From assembly GCF_029626175.1 (NCBI RefSeq), contig NZ_JARUBM010000002.1, positions 4,729,001-4,793,000 on the forward strand: 64,000 bases of DNA, written 5' to 3'. Shown one piece after another: positions 24,042-32,018 of the stretch; within the stretch, counting starts at the first letter, position 1; the number at the start of each line of letters is the position of its first letter. Below the pieces are notes generated by a model. The model made no database searches, was not told the DNA's origin, and saw only the letters and a list, made by a program, of their open reading frames with translations. A program made the position numbers and the translations under genes. This DNA is from Micromonospora sp. WMMD1082 (GTDB taxonomy: Bacteria; Actinomycetota; Actinomycetes; Mycobacteriales; Micromonosporaceae).

Positions 24042-24764
24042 ATGGCGGGCCGCATGGTGGTCGGTTCCGCCGCGCTGGCCGGGTTGGTGCGCCCCGCCAG
24101 CGCACCCGACCCGGCGGGCGGGCACCGGGTGCTGCCCGTACGGCCCGAGTTGACCGGGTTGCTGCCCAGCCGTGGGCTGCGGCGGGGCAGCACCATCGCG
24201 GTCGGCCTCGGGCGGGCCCGGCCCAGCGGCACCACCTCGCTGCTGCTCGCGCTGCTCGCCGAGGCGTCCCGGGCCGGCTCCTGGTGTGCCGTGGTCGGGA
24301 TGCCGACCTTCGGGGCCGGTGCGGCGGCCGAGGCCGGCATCGCCCTGGATCGGCTCGCCCTGGTGCCGCGGCCCGGGCCGGAGTGGCCCACGGTGGTCGC
24401 CGCGCTCATCGACGGGGTCGACGTGGTGGTGACCGCGGTGCCGTCCACCGTCGCCGCCTCCGTCACCGATCGGCTGGCCGCCCGGGCCCGGCAACGCGGC
24501 AGCGTGCTCGTGCCGTACGGCCGGTGGGATGGCGCGGACGTGACACTCCAGGTGGTACGCGGGGTCTGGGAAGGGCTCGGGCCGGGGCGGGGGCGGCTGC
24601 GTCGTCGGGCGGTGACGATCTCGGCCCGGGGGCGGGGCGCGGCCGCCCGTCCCCGGGAGGCCAGGGTCTGGCTGCCCGGTGACGACCTGACCCGGGTCAT
24701 CCCCGGCCCGCCCGCCGCCGGCCGGGTGCCGGGTACCGGGCGGCTGCGGGTGGTGAGCCAGTGA
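24042..24764 (+). CDS. ImuA'-type mutasome accessory protein
   Basis: 240-residue protein of the RecA-like ImuA' group that works with ImuB and DnaE2 in damage-induced mutagenesis. It has a degenerate RecA-fold core: LRRGSTIAVGLGRARPSGTT in place of a canonical Walker A, ASRAGSWCAVVGMPTFGAGA, then VDVVVTAVPSTVAASVTDRL and a basic C-terminus (RLRRRAVTISARGRG). The ATG is preceded by GGGGGAGG. Its stop overlaps the GTG of imuB. Loss of a canonical P-loop is usual for this actinobacterial branch; it probably acts as a protein-protein partner rather than a recombinase. Confidence 0.8.
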   Translation: MAGRMVVGSAALAGLVRPASAPDPAGGHRVLPVRPELTGLLPSRGLRRGSTIAVGLGRARPSGTTSLLLALLAEASRAGSWCAVVGMPTFGAGAAAEAGIALDRLALVPRPGPEWPTVVAALIDGVDVVVTAVPSTVAASVTDRLAARARQRGSVLVPYGRWDGADVTLQVVRGVWEGLGPGRGRLRRRAVTISARGRGAAARPREARVWLPGDDLTRVIPGPPAAGRVPGTGRLRVVSQ

Positions 24765-26449
24765 GCGAACCGATCCGGACGCTGCTGCTGTGGTGCCCGG
24801 ACTGGCCGGTTCTCGCCGCCGAGATCGTCGACGGGGTGCCCGCCACCGGCCCGGTCGCGGTGCTGCACGCCAACCGGGTGGTGGCCTGCTCCGAGCGGGC
24901 CCGCGCCGAGGGCGTACGCCGGGGGCTGCGCCGGCGGGAGGCGCAGGGACGCTGTCCCCCGCTCACCGTCGTCGACCACGACCCCGGCCGGGACGCCCGG
25001 GCGTTCGAGCCGGTGGTGGCCGCCGTGGAGGAGGTGGCGGTCGGGGTCGAGGTGATCCGCCCCGGCGCCTGCGCGCTGGCCGCCCGGGGGCCGAGCCGCT
25101 ATCTGGGTGGTGAGGAGGCGGCCGCCGAACGGATCGTCGAGCACGTCGCACAGAGTTGCGCGGTGGAGAGCCAGGTCGGTATCGCCGACGGGGTCTTCGC
25201 CGCCGGGCTGGCCGCCCGCCAGGGCCGGATCGTGCCACCCGGCGGGGCGCCGGAGTTTCTGGCCGGCCAGCCCGTCGAGGCGCTCGGCCGCCCCGACCTG
25301 GCCGACCTGCTGCGCCGGCTCGGGATGCGTACGCTCGGCGACTTCGCCGCATTGCCGGCCGGCGACGTGCTGGCCCGGTTCGGATTCGACGGGGCGCTGG
25401 CCCACCGGCTGGCCGCCGGGCGGGACGACCGGCCCCTCGCGGTGCGGCACCCGCCCGCCGACCTGACGGTGACCGCCGACCTCGACGAGCCGATCGATCG
25501 CGTCGACGTCGCGGCGTTCGCGGCCCGGACGCTGGCCGAGCGGCTGCACGAGCGGCTCGCCGGGTACGGGCTGGCCTGCACCCGGCTCGGCATCGAGGCG
25601 GTCACCGCGCACGGCCAGGAACTGCACCGGGTCTGGCGGCACGACGGCCTGCTCACCGCGGCGGCGATCGCCGACCGGGTCCGTTGGCAACTGGACGGCT
25701 GGCTCTCCGGTGCCGGCCGCCGGGGCGGCGGGCCGGCCCGTCCCACCGCCGGGATCGTCCGGCTGCGGCTGCTGCCGGACGGGGTGCTCGCCCAGGCCGG
25801 CCTGCAACCGGGGCTGTGGGGCGAGACCGGCGCGGAACGCGAGCGGGCGCACCGTGCGCTGAGCCGGGTGCAGGGTCTGCTCGGCCCCGAGGCGGTGGTC
25901 ACCGCGGTGCTCGGTGGCGGGCGGTCGCCGGCCGACCAGACGCGGCTGGTGCCCTGGGGCGACGAACGGCTCCCGACCCGTCCCGGCGCCGCGCCAATGC
26001 CGGGCGAGCCCGTCGCGCGTCCCGGCGTCGCGTCCGAGGGGAAGCCGGCCCGTACCGGCGGCCGGCGGGCGGGGCTGGGGCCGCCGGTGCCGCCCTGGCC
26101 GGGTCGGCTGCCGCCGCCTTCGCCGGCCGTGGTGCTGCCCACCCCGCTCGCCGCGCGCGTGCTGGACGCCACCGGCGCACCGGTCGTGGTGAGCGCGCGG
26201 TTGGCGGTGAGCGCCCCGCCGGCCCGGCTGACCATCGGTGCGGCCGTGGGGGCCGCCACCGTTCCGGTCGGTCCGGCCGTGCCGGCCGAGATCGTCGGCT
26301 GGGTCGGCCCGTGGCCGGTCGACGAGTGGTGGTGGGCCCCGGCCGAGGCGCGTCGGCGGGCCCGGTTCCAGGTCCGCCTGGCCGACGGCAGTGCCCTGTT
26401 GCTCGCCGTCGACACCGGCCAGTGGCTGGTGGAGGCGATCTATGACTGA
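24761..26449 (+). CDS. imuB: ImuB, Y-family polymerase-like mutasome hub
   Basis: 562-residue protein of the inactive Y-family polymerase group that bridges the beta clamp, ImuA' and DnaE2. The palm/fingers-like region opens with TLLLWCPDWPVLAA, where active polymerases have V-D-M-D, and the second acidic pair (S-x-D-E) is not found near the expected site (VIRPGACALAARGPSRYLGG). Both catalytic sites thus appear lost, as known for ImuB. A helix-hairpin-helix block (LRRLGMRTLGDFAALPAGDV) and little-finger region follow. The C-terminal third is Pro/Gly/Arg-rich with hydrophobic WWWAP/RARFQVRL. GTG overlaps the imuA' stop (GTGA). Confidence 0.88.
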   Translation: MSEPIRTLLLWCPDWPVLAAEIVDGVPATGPVAVLHANRVVACSERARAEGVRRGLRRREAQGRCPPLTVVDHDPGRDARAFEPVVAAVEEVAVGVEVIRPGACALAARGPSRYLGGEEAAAERIVEHVAQSCAVESQVGIADGVFAAGLAARQGRIVPPGGAPEFLAGQPVEALGRPDLADLLRRLGMRTLGDFAALPAGDVLARFGFDGALAHRLAAGRDDRPLAVRHPPADLTVTADLDEPIDRVDVAAFAARTLAERLHERLAGYGLACTRLGIEAVTAHGQELHRVWRHDGLLTAAAIADRVRWQLDGWLSGAGRRGGGPARPTAGIVRLRLLPDGVLAQAGLQPGLWGETGAERERAHRALSRVQGLLGPEAVVTAVLGGGRSPADQTRLVPWGDERLPTRPGAAPMPGEPVARPGVASEGKPARTGGRRAGLGPPVPPWPGRLPPPSPAVVLPTPLAARVLDATGAPVVVSARLAVSAPPARLTIGAAVGAATVPVGPAVPAEIVGWVGPWPVDEWWWAPAEARRRARFQVRLADGSALLLAVDTGQWLVEAIYD

Positions 26450-26458
26450 GCAGGATCC

Positions 26459-26508
26459 AGATCTTGGTACGTTCCGGCCCCCGGGAGGGCCGGAACGTAC
26501 CAAGATCT
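26459..26508. repeat. 22-bp perfect palindromic repeat between imuB and dnaE2
   Basis: Left arm begins AGATCTTGGTACGTTCCGG at 26459 and its exact complement ends at 26508; arms are 22 bp with a 6-nt loop (26481-26486). It fills most of the 81-bp gap between imuB and dnaE2. The AGATCTTGG core recurs after leuS at 48080-48087. There is no T-tract, so it looks like a dispersed palindromic element rather than a terminator. Confidence 0.85.
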
Positions 26509-26530
26509 CGACGGCGGGCCGGGGGGAGCG

Positions 26531-29500
26531 GTGAGTTTCCACAATCCGCAGTTGCCGTGGGCGGAGTTGGAGGGGGTGCTCTCCGGACGGTCGAGCGGCG
26601 GGCGGTCGAGCGGCGGGCGGGGGAACGGCGGCGGGTGGGGGGATGGGGGTGGGCGGCACCTGCATGTGGTGGATCCGCTGGCGGTCGACGCCGACGGGGG
26701 TGACTCGCCGGCCTGGGGCCGGCGGCGGGAGCACTACCGGCCGCCGGAACTGACCCGCCCCGACGGCGTGGTGCCCTACGCCGAGCTGCACGCGCACACC
26801 AACTTCAGCTTCCTCGACGGCGCCAGTCACCCCGAGGAACTGGCCGAGGAGGCCGTCCGGCTGGGGCTCAGCGCGCTCGCCGTCACCGACCACGACGGCT
26901 TCTACGGCGTGGTCCGCTTCGCCGAGGCGGCCCGTGCGCTGGGTCTGCCGACGATCTTCGGTGCGGAGCTGTCCCTCGGCCTGCCCGGCCCACAGTCGGG
27001 GGCACCCGACCCGCACGGCAACCACCTGCTGCTGCTGGCCCACGGCCACGAGGGGTACGCCCGGCTGGCCACGACCATCGCCCGCGCCCAGCTGCGCGGC
27101 GGTGAGAAGGGCCGCCCGGTCTACGGCGAGCTGGAGGAGGTGGCCGACGCCCTGCGTGACCACGTGCTGGTGCTCACCGGTTGCCGCAAGGGGCACGTGC
27201 CGGCCGCCCTGCTCACCGAGGGGGTCGACGCGGCCGCCCGCGAGCTGGACCGGCTGACCGCTCTCTTCGGCGCGGAGACGGTGGCGGTGGAGCTGACCGA
27301 CCACGGGCACCCGGTCGACGGCGACCGCAACGACGCCCTGGCCGAGTTGGCCACCGCCGCCGGGCTGCCCACGGTGGCCACGAACAACGTGCACTACGCC
27401 GCTCCGGGGCGGCGCCGGCTGGCCACCACCCTCGCGGCGGTACGGGCCCGGCGCAGCCTGGACGAGATCGACGGCTGGCTGCCCGCCGCGGGCACCGCCC
27501 ACCTGCGCAGCGGCGCCGAGATGGCGGCCCGGTTCGCCGCGTACCCGGGCGCGGTGGCCCGGGCCGCCGAGTTCGGCGCGGAACTCGCCTTCGACCTCCA
27601 ACTCGTCGCGCCGAGGCTGCCGGCGCACCCGGTGCCGCCGGGGCACACCGAGATGAGCTGGCTGCGCCACCTCACCGAGGAGGGCGCGCGGAACCGCTAC
27701 GGCACGCGCGAGGCGCACCCGGAGGCGTACGCGCAGCTCGACCGCGAGCTGAACATGATCGAAGAACTGGGGTTCCCCGGCTACTTCCTGGTGGTCCACC
27801 AGATCGTGGACTTCTGCCAACAGAAGGGCATCTACTGCCAGGGCCGGGGCTCGGCGGCGAACTCGGCGGTCTGCTACGCGCTGCGGATCACCAACGTGGA
27901 CGCGGTCCGGCACCGGCTGCTGTTCGAGCGGTTCCTGGCCCCCGAGCGCGACGGGCCGCCCGACATCGACGTGGACATCGAGTCCGACCGCCGGGAGGAG
28001 GTCATCCAGTACGTCTACACCCGCTACGGCCGGGAGCACACCGCCCAGGTGGCCAACGTGATCTCCTACCGGCCCCGCTCGGCGGTGCGGGACGTGGCCA
28101 AGGCGTTCGGCTTCTCGCCCGGTCAGCAGGACGCGTGGAGCAAGCAGATCGACCGGTGGGGCGACGTGGCCACGGTGGACGTGCCGGAGATCCCCGAGCA
28201 GGTGGTCGCGTACGCCAACGAGCTTCAGGGGTTTCCCCGGCACCTGGGCATCCACTCCGGCGGCATGGTGATCTGCGACCGGCCGGTGATCGAGGTCTGC
28301 CCGGTGGAGTGGGGCCGGATGCCCGGGCGCAGCGTGCTCCAGTGGGACAAGGACGACTGCGCCGCCGTCGGCCTGGTCAAGTTCGACCTGCTCGGCCTCG
28401 GCATGCTGTCGGCGCTGCACCACGGCTACGACCTGATCGGGGCGAGCCTGGAACTCGGCGAGCTGACGCTGGACGACCCCGAGGTCTACGACATGCTCTG
28501 CCGGGCCGACTCGGTCGGGGTGTTCCAGGTGGAGAGCCGGGCCCAGATGGCCACCCTGCCCCGGCTCAAGCCCCGCGAGTTCTACGACCTGGTGATCGAG
28601 GTGGCGCTGATCCGGCCCGGCCCGATCCAGGGCGGCTCGGTGCACCCCTTCATCCGGCGCAAGAGCGGGCAGGAGCCGGTGACCTACCCGCATCCGCTGA
28701 TGCGCAACGCGCTGGAGAAGACCCGTGGGGTGCCGCTGTTCCAGGAGCAGCTGATGCAGCTCGCCATCGACCTGGCCGGCTTCGACGCGGCCGAGGCCGA
28801 CCAGCTGCGCCGGGCGATGGGCGCCAAACGGTCCATGGAGCGGATGGCCCGGATCGCCGACCGGCTCTACTCCGGCATGGCGGCGCGGGGCATCACCGGC
28901 GAGCTGGCCGACGACGTCTACCGCAAGCTCACCGCGTTCGCCAGCTACGGCTTCCCGGAGAGCCACGCGATGAGCTTCGCCTACCTGGTCTACGCCAGCT
29001 CCTGGCTCAAGCGCTACCACCCCGGTCCGTTCCTGGCCGCGCTGCTGAGCGCCCAGCCGATGGGCTTCTACTCGCCGCAGACCCTGGTCGACGACGCCCG
29101 CCGGCACGGCGTGGAGGTACGCCGCCCGGACGTCAACGCCAGCGGCGCGAAGCCGGTGCTGGAGTCCACCCCGGACACCCGCTGGGGCAGCCGGCCGGGG
29201 GAGCCGCCGCACGCCTGGGGGCTGGGCGGGCCGGCCGTGCGGCTCGGGCTGTCCAGCGTGCGTACCCTCGGCGATCCGGTGGCCGAGCGGATCGAGGCCG
29301 AGCGGGCGGACGGCGGTCCGTACCGCGACATGGCGGATCTGGCCCGGCGGGTGGGTCTGACCGCCGCGCAGCTGGAAGCGCTGGCCACCGCGGACGCCTT
29401 CGCCTGTTTCGGGCTGACCCGGCGGCAGGCACTCTGGGCGGCCGGCGCGGCGGCCCAGGACCGGCCCGGCCGGCTGCCCGGCACGGTGACCGGGACGGCG

Positions 29501-29932
29501 GCGCCCACCCTGCCCGGGATGGAGGCGGTGGACCGGCTGGTCGCCGACGTGTGGGCCACCGGGTTGTCGCCCGAGAGCCATCCGGCCCGGTTCCTCCGCC
29601 CGCGGCTGGACGCCGTGGGCGCGGTACCGATCGACCGGTTGGGCCGGGCGGAGCCGGGTCGGCGGATCCGGGTCGGCGGGATCGTCACCCACCGGCAACG
29701 CCCGGCGACCGCCGGCGGGGTCACCTTCCTCAACCTGGAGGACGAGACCGGCATGCTCAACGTCACCTGCTCGCCGGGGCTGTGGCAGCGACACCGGCGG
29801 GTGGCCCGCACCAGCGCGGCGCTGGTGGTGCGGGGGCGGTTGGAGCGGCACGAGGGGGTGGTCAACCTGGTCGCCGACCGGCTGGACGCGATCGAGGCGC
29901 CGGTCAGCCCCGCCTCCCGCGACTTCCGCTGA
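26531..29932 (+). CDS. dnaE2: Error-prone DNA polymerase III alpha, DnaE2/ImuC
   Basis: 1133-residue C-family polymerase of the DnaE2/ImuC branch, the catalytic subunit of damage-induced translesion synthesis. The PHP domain starts at about residue 84 (YAELHAHTNFSFLDGASHPE). The polymerase active site is PDIDVDIESDRREEVI at about 477-492, with further conserved blocks QGRGSAANSAVCYAL, GGMVICDRP, DLLGLGMLSALH and RRAMGAKRSMERM. A C-terminal OB-fold is seen as RIRVGGIVTHRQRP and FLNLEDETGMLNV. An N-terminal Gly/Ser/Arg low-complexity stretch (residues 19-41) has short repeats. GTG start at 26531 follows GGGGGGAGC. It is regulated with the LexA-controlled cassette unless the hairpin upstream interferes. 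Confidence 0.95.
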   Translation: MSFHNPQLPWAELEGVLSGRSSGGRSSGGRGNGGGWGDGGGRHLHVVDPLAVDADGGDSPAWGRRREHYRPPELTRPDGVVPYAELHAHTNFSFLDGASHPEELAEEAVRLGLSALAVTDHDGFYGVVRFAEAARALGLPTIFGAELSLGLPGPQSGAPDPHGNHLLLLAHGHEGYARLATTIARAQLRGGEKGRPVYGELEEVADALRDHVLVLTGCRKGHVPAALLTEGVDAAARELDRLTALFGAETVAVELTDHGHPVDGDRNDALAELATAAGLPTVATNNVHYAAPGRRRLATTLAAVRARRSLDEIDGWLPAAGTAHLRSGAEMAARFAAYPGAVARAAEFGAELAFDLQLVAPRLPAHPVPPGHTEMSWLRHLTEEGARNRYGTREAHPEAYAQLDRELNMIEELGFPGYFLVVHQIVDFCQQKGIYCQGRGSAANSAVCYALRITNVDAVRHRLLFERFLAPERDGPPDIDVDIESDRREEVIQYVYTRYGREHTAQVANVISYRPRSAVRDVAKAFGFSPGQQDAWSKQIDRWGDVATVDVPEIPEQVVAYANELQGFPRHLGIHSGGMVICDRPVIEVCPVEWGRMPGRSVLQWDKDDCAAVGLVKFDLLGLGMLSALHHGYDLIGASLELGELTLDDPEVYDMLCRADSVGVFQVESRAQMATLPRLKPREFYDLVIEVALIRPGPIQGGSVHPFIRRKSGQEPVTYPHPLMRNALEKTRGVPLFQEQLMQLAIDLAGFDAAEADQLRRAMGAKRSMERMARIADRLYSGMAARGITGELADDVYRKLTAFASYGFPESHAMSFAYLVYASSWLKRYHPGPFLAALLSAQPMGFYSPQTLVDDARRHGVEVRRPDVNASGAKPVLESTPDTRWGSRPGEPPHAWGLGGPAVRLGLSSVRTLGDPVAERIEAERADGGPYRDMADLARRVGLTAAQLEALATADAFACFGLTRRQALWAAGAAAQDRPGRLPGTVTGTAAPTLPGMEAVDRLVADVWATGLSPESHPARFLRPRLDAVGAVPIDRLGRAEPGRRIRVGGIVTHRQRPATAGGVTFLNLEDETGMLNVTCSPGLWQRHRRVARTSAALVVRGRLERHEGVVNLVADRLDAIEAPVSPASRDFR

Positions 29933-29988
29933 CCGGCGGGCAGGGCGACGGTCGGGCAGGCCCCCCTGGCGATCTGCGCCAGTCTGAC

Positions 29989-29994
29989 TAGGCT
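29989..29994 (+). promoter_or_regulatory. -10 element of a leaderless methyltransferase promoter
   Basis: TAGGCT ends 7 nt before the GTG at 30002, and no Shine-Dalgarno sequence lies between, so the transcript probably starts at or next to the start codon. Confidence 0.5.
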
Positions 29995-30001
29995 CGACCG
30001 G

Positions 30002-30748
30002 GTGGAACAGACCCCAGGCCCGGCCGGGCCGCCGCTCACCCCCCGTACCGCGGTGGTCTGGTCGGTGCTGCGCGCCGAGCTGGACCGCCGGCCCGCCGCC
30101 GAGCTGACCGTGCTGGACGTGGGTGGTGGCACCGGCGGCTTCGCCGTGCCGCTGGCCCAGGCCGGGCACCGGGTCACCGTGGTCGACGCCAGTCCGGACG
30201 CGCTCGCCGCACTCAGCCGGCGGGCCGCCGAGGCGGGGGTGGCCGGGCGGGTACGCGCGGTGCAGGGCGACGGCGACGCGCTCGCCGGGCTGGTCGAGCC
30301 GGCCAGCGTCGACCTGGTGCTCTGCCACGCCGTGCTGGAGGTCGTCGACGATCCGGCTCCGGTGGTGTCCGCGCTGGCCGGCGCGTTGCGACCGGGCGGC
30401 GCGGCGAGCGTGCTGGTCGCCGGGCGGGCCGCGGCGGTGCTCAGCCGGGCCATGAACGGCCATCTCGACGTGGCCGCGGTGCTGGCCGCCGACCCTGCGG
30501 GCGCCGCCGGCTCCCGGGACACGCTGCGCCGGCGCTTCGACGCCGAGGTCGCCGCCGCGCTGCTGACCGCCGCCGGTCTCACGGTCGAGGAGATCCACGG
30601 CGTACGCGTCCTCGCCGACCTGCTGCCCGCGGCCGTGGCGGACGGCCAGCCCGGTGCCCTGGTCGAGTTGGAGCGGGCGCTGGCCGCGCGATCACCCTGG
30701 CGGGACGTCGCCGCCCAGTTGCACCTGTTCGCCCGCCGCCCGGCATGA
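30002..30748 (+). CDS. Class I SAM-dependent methyltransferase
   Basis: 248-residue Rossmann-fold methyltransferase. Motif I is VLDVGGGTGGFAVPLAQAGH (about residues 38-57), followed by acidic VTVVDASPDAL (ribose binding), VRAVQGDGDALAG and VDLVLCHAVLEVVDDP. The C-terminal part LTVEEIHGVRVLADLLP fits small-molecule or tRNA-type relatives. The start at 30002 is set by a leaderless-type -10 box. Its stop overlaps the ATG of the next gene (ATGA), so it is coupled to the phosphodiesterase-like gene. The methyl acceptor is unknown. Confidence 0.85.
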   Translation: MEQTPGPAGPPLTPRTAVVWSVLRAELDRRPAAELTVLDVGGGTGGFAVPLAQAGHRVTVVDASPDALAALSRRAAEAGVAGRVRAVQGDGDALAGLVEPASVDLVLCHAVLEVVDDPAPVVSALAGALRPGGAASVLVAGRAAAVLSRAMNGHLDVAAVLAADPAGAAGSRDTLRRRFDAEVAAALLTAAGLTVEEIHGVRVLADLLPAAVADGQPGALVELERALAARSPWRDVAAQLHLFARRPA

Positions 30749-31980
30749 CCGGCTCGGCCGGCAGGCCCGCCCCCGACGCCGCGCCGGTGTCAGGAGAGGG
30801 ACCTTCCGCTACCCCAGCCGTCAAGAAGGGGCCCTTCCTTACTCCCGTCGCGCCGGGGTATGGCGGTGGGAGCCTCGCCGACGTGCTGCCCAGCGCCCTC
30901 GCAGTGCTCGGCGTGCCCGGCGCCGTGGACCCGCTCGGCCTCGCCGCCGACCTGCCCGGGGTGCGCCGGATCGCGGTGCTGCTGGTCGACGGCCTCGGCT
31001 GGTATCAGATCCCGACCGCCGCGCCGTACGCGCCGACCCTGACCGGACTGACCGCCGCGGCCGGTCGGCCGCTCACCTCCGGCTTTCCCTCCACGACCCC
31101 GACCAGCCTGGTCACCCTGGGCACCGGGACGGCGCCGGGCGCGCACGGGGTGCTCGGCTTCAACCTGCGCGTCCCCGGCACGGAGCGGGTGCTCAACCAC
31201 ATCGAGTGGGTCGACGGCGACCCGGATCCGCTGCGCTGGCAGCCGGTTCCCACGCAGCTGGAGCGGGCCCGGGCGGCGGGTGTGGCGGTGACCGTGGTGA
31301 GCCGGCCGGAGTTCGGTGGCACCGGCCTGACCCTGGCCGCGAACCGGGGCGGTGACTACCGGGGCGCGGCCGGCGTCGACGCGCTGGCCGCCACGACGCT
31401 GGCCGCGCTGACCGCCGGGTCCGGCCCGACCCTGGTCTCCGCCTACCACCCGGACGTCGACCGGCACGGCCATCTCAGCGGCGTCGACTCGCTGCCGTGG
31501 CGGGTGGCGGTGACCGAGGTGGACGGGTTGCTGGCCCGGTTGGTGGACGGGCTGCCGCCGGACGCGGCGCTGCTGGTCACCGCCGACCACGGGCAGCTCG
31601 ACGTGCCCGGTGAGCACCGGTTCGACCTGGACACCGACCCCCGGCTGACCGACGGGGTGCGGGTGGTGGCGGGCGAGCCCCGGGTGCGCTACCTGCACGT
31701 CGCGCCCGGTGCCGCCGCCGACGTGGCGGCCGCCTGGTCGGCCGTGCTCGGCGCTGCCGCCCGGGTGCTGACCCGAGAGGAAACGGTGGATACCGGGTGG
31801 TTCGGGCCGGTGCCCGCCGAGCACCTGGACCGGATCGGCGACGTCGTGGTGATCTGCAACGACACGTACGCCGTGCTGGCCACCCGATCGGAACCCCCGA
31901 TGGTGTCCCGGCTGGTGGCCTTCCACGGCGCGGACACGGCGGCCGAGATGACCATTCCGCTGCTGGTGGTGCGGGGCTGA
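30745..31980 (+). CDS. Alkaline-phosphatase-superfamily nucleotide pyrophosphatase/phosphodiesterase
   Basis: 411-residue protein of the NPP/alkaline phosphatase superfamily. Metal ligands and nucleophile are visible: VLLVDGLGWYQ (first Asp), FPSTTPTSLVTLGTG (Thr nucleophile region), YHPDVDRHGHLSG (Asp/His), and VTADHGQLDVPGEHR (Asp, His and His). It likely cleaves phosphodiester or pyrophosphate bonds, probably in the cytosol since there is no signal peptide. Its N-terminal 35 residues look unrelated to the family and include VKKGPFLTP, encoded by a palindromic intergenic-type repeat at about 30791-30845, so the repeat seems to have lengthened the reading frame. Confidence 0.85.
   Translation: MTGSAGRPAPDAAPVSGEGPSATPAVKKGPFLTPVAPGYGGGSLADVLPSALAVLGVPGAVDPLGLAADLPGVRRIAVLLVDGLGWYQIPTAAPYAPTLTGLTAAAGRPLTSGFPSTTPTSLVTLGTGTAPGAHGVLGFNLRVPGTERVLNHIEWVDGDPDPLRWQPVPTQLERARAAGVAVTVVSRPEFGGTGLTLAANRGGDYRGAAGVDALAATTLAALTAGSGPTLVSAYHPDVDRHGHLSGVDSLPWRVAVTEVDGLLARLVDGLPPDAALLVTADHGQLDVPGEHRFDLDTDPRLTDGVRVVAGEPRVRYLHVAPGAAADVAAAWSAVLGAAARVLTREETVDTGWFGPVPAEHLDRIGDVVVICNDTYAVLATRSEPPMVSRLVAFHGADTAAEMTIPLLVVRG
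30791..30845. repeat. Palindromic dispersed-type repeat inside the phosphodiesterase-like gene
   Basis: AAGAAGGGGCCCTTCCTTAC (30825-30844) is a near-palindrome resembling the GAAGGG/CCCTTC elements I associate with Micromonospora intergenic regions; a degraded partner, GAGAGGGACCTTCCG, lies about 30 bp upstream. Here it encodes residues of the protein N-terminus. Confidence 0.45.
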
Positions 31981-32006
31981 TCCGCCGGAGTGTCGGTGGC
32001 GGGGGT

Positions 32007-32012
32007 TAACCT
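32007..32012 (+). promoter_or_regulatory. -10 element of a leaderless dinB promoter
   Basis: TAACCT ends 6 nt before the GTG at 32019, placing +1 at the start codon. No LexA box was seen here, so this DinB is probably not under direct SOS control, unlike the mutasome cassette. Confidence 0.5.
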
Positions 32013-32018
32013 GCGCGG

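Noticed and set aside
23741..30598. A 2285-codon minus-strand open frame spanning the mutasome cassette
   Set aside because: It is antisense to four well-supported genes (HEPN, imuA', imuB, dnaE2), has no domain similarity and shows the His/Gly/Arg-rich composition of high-GC antisense frames.
31981..32018. LexA box in front of dinB
   Set aside because: No GAAC-N4-GTTC match in the short upstream region; only a leaderless-type -10 element.
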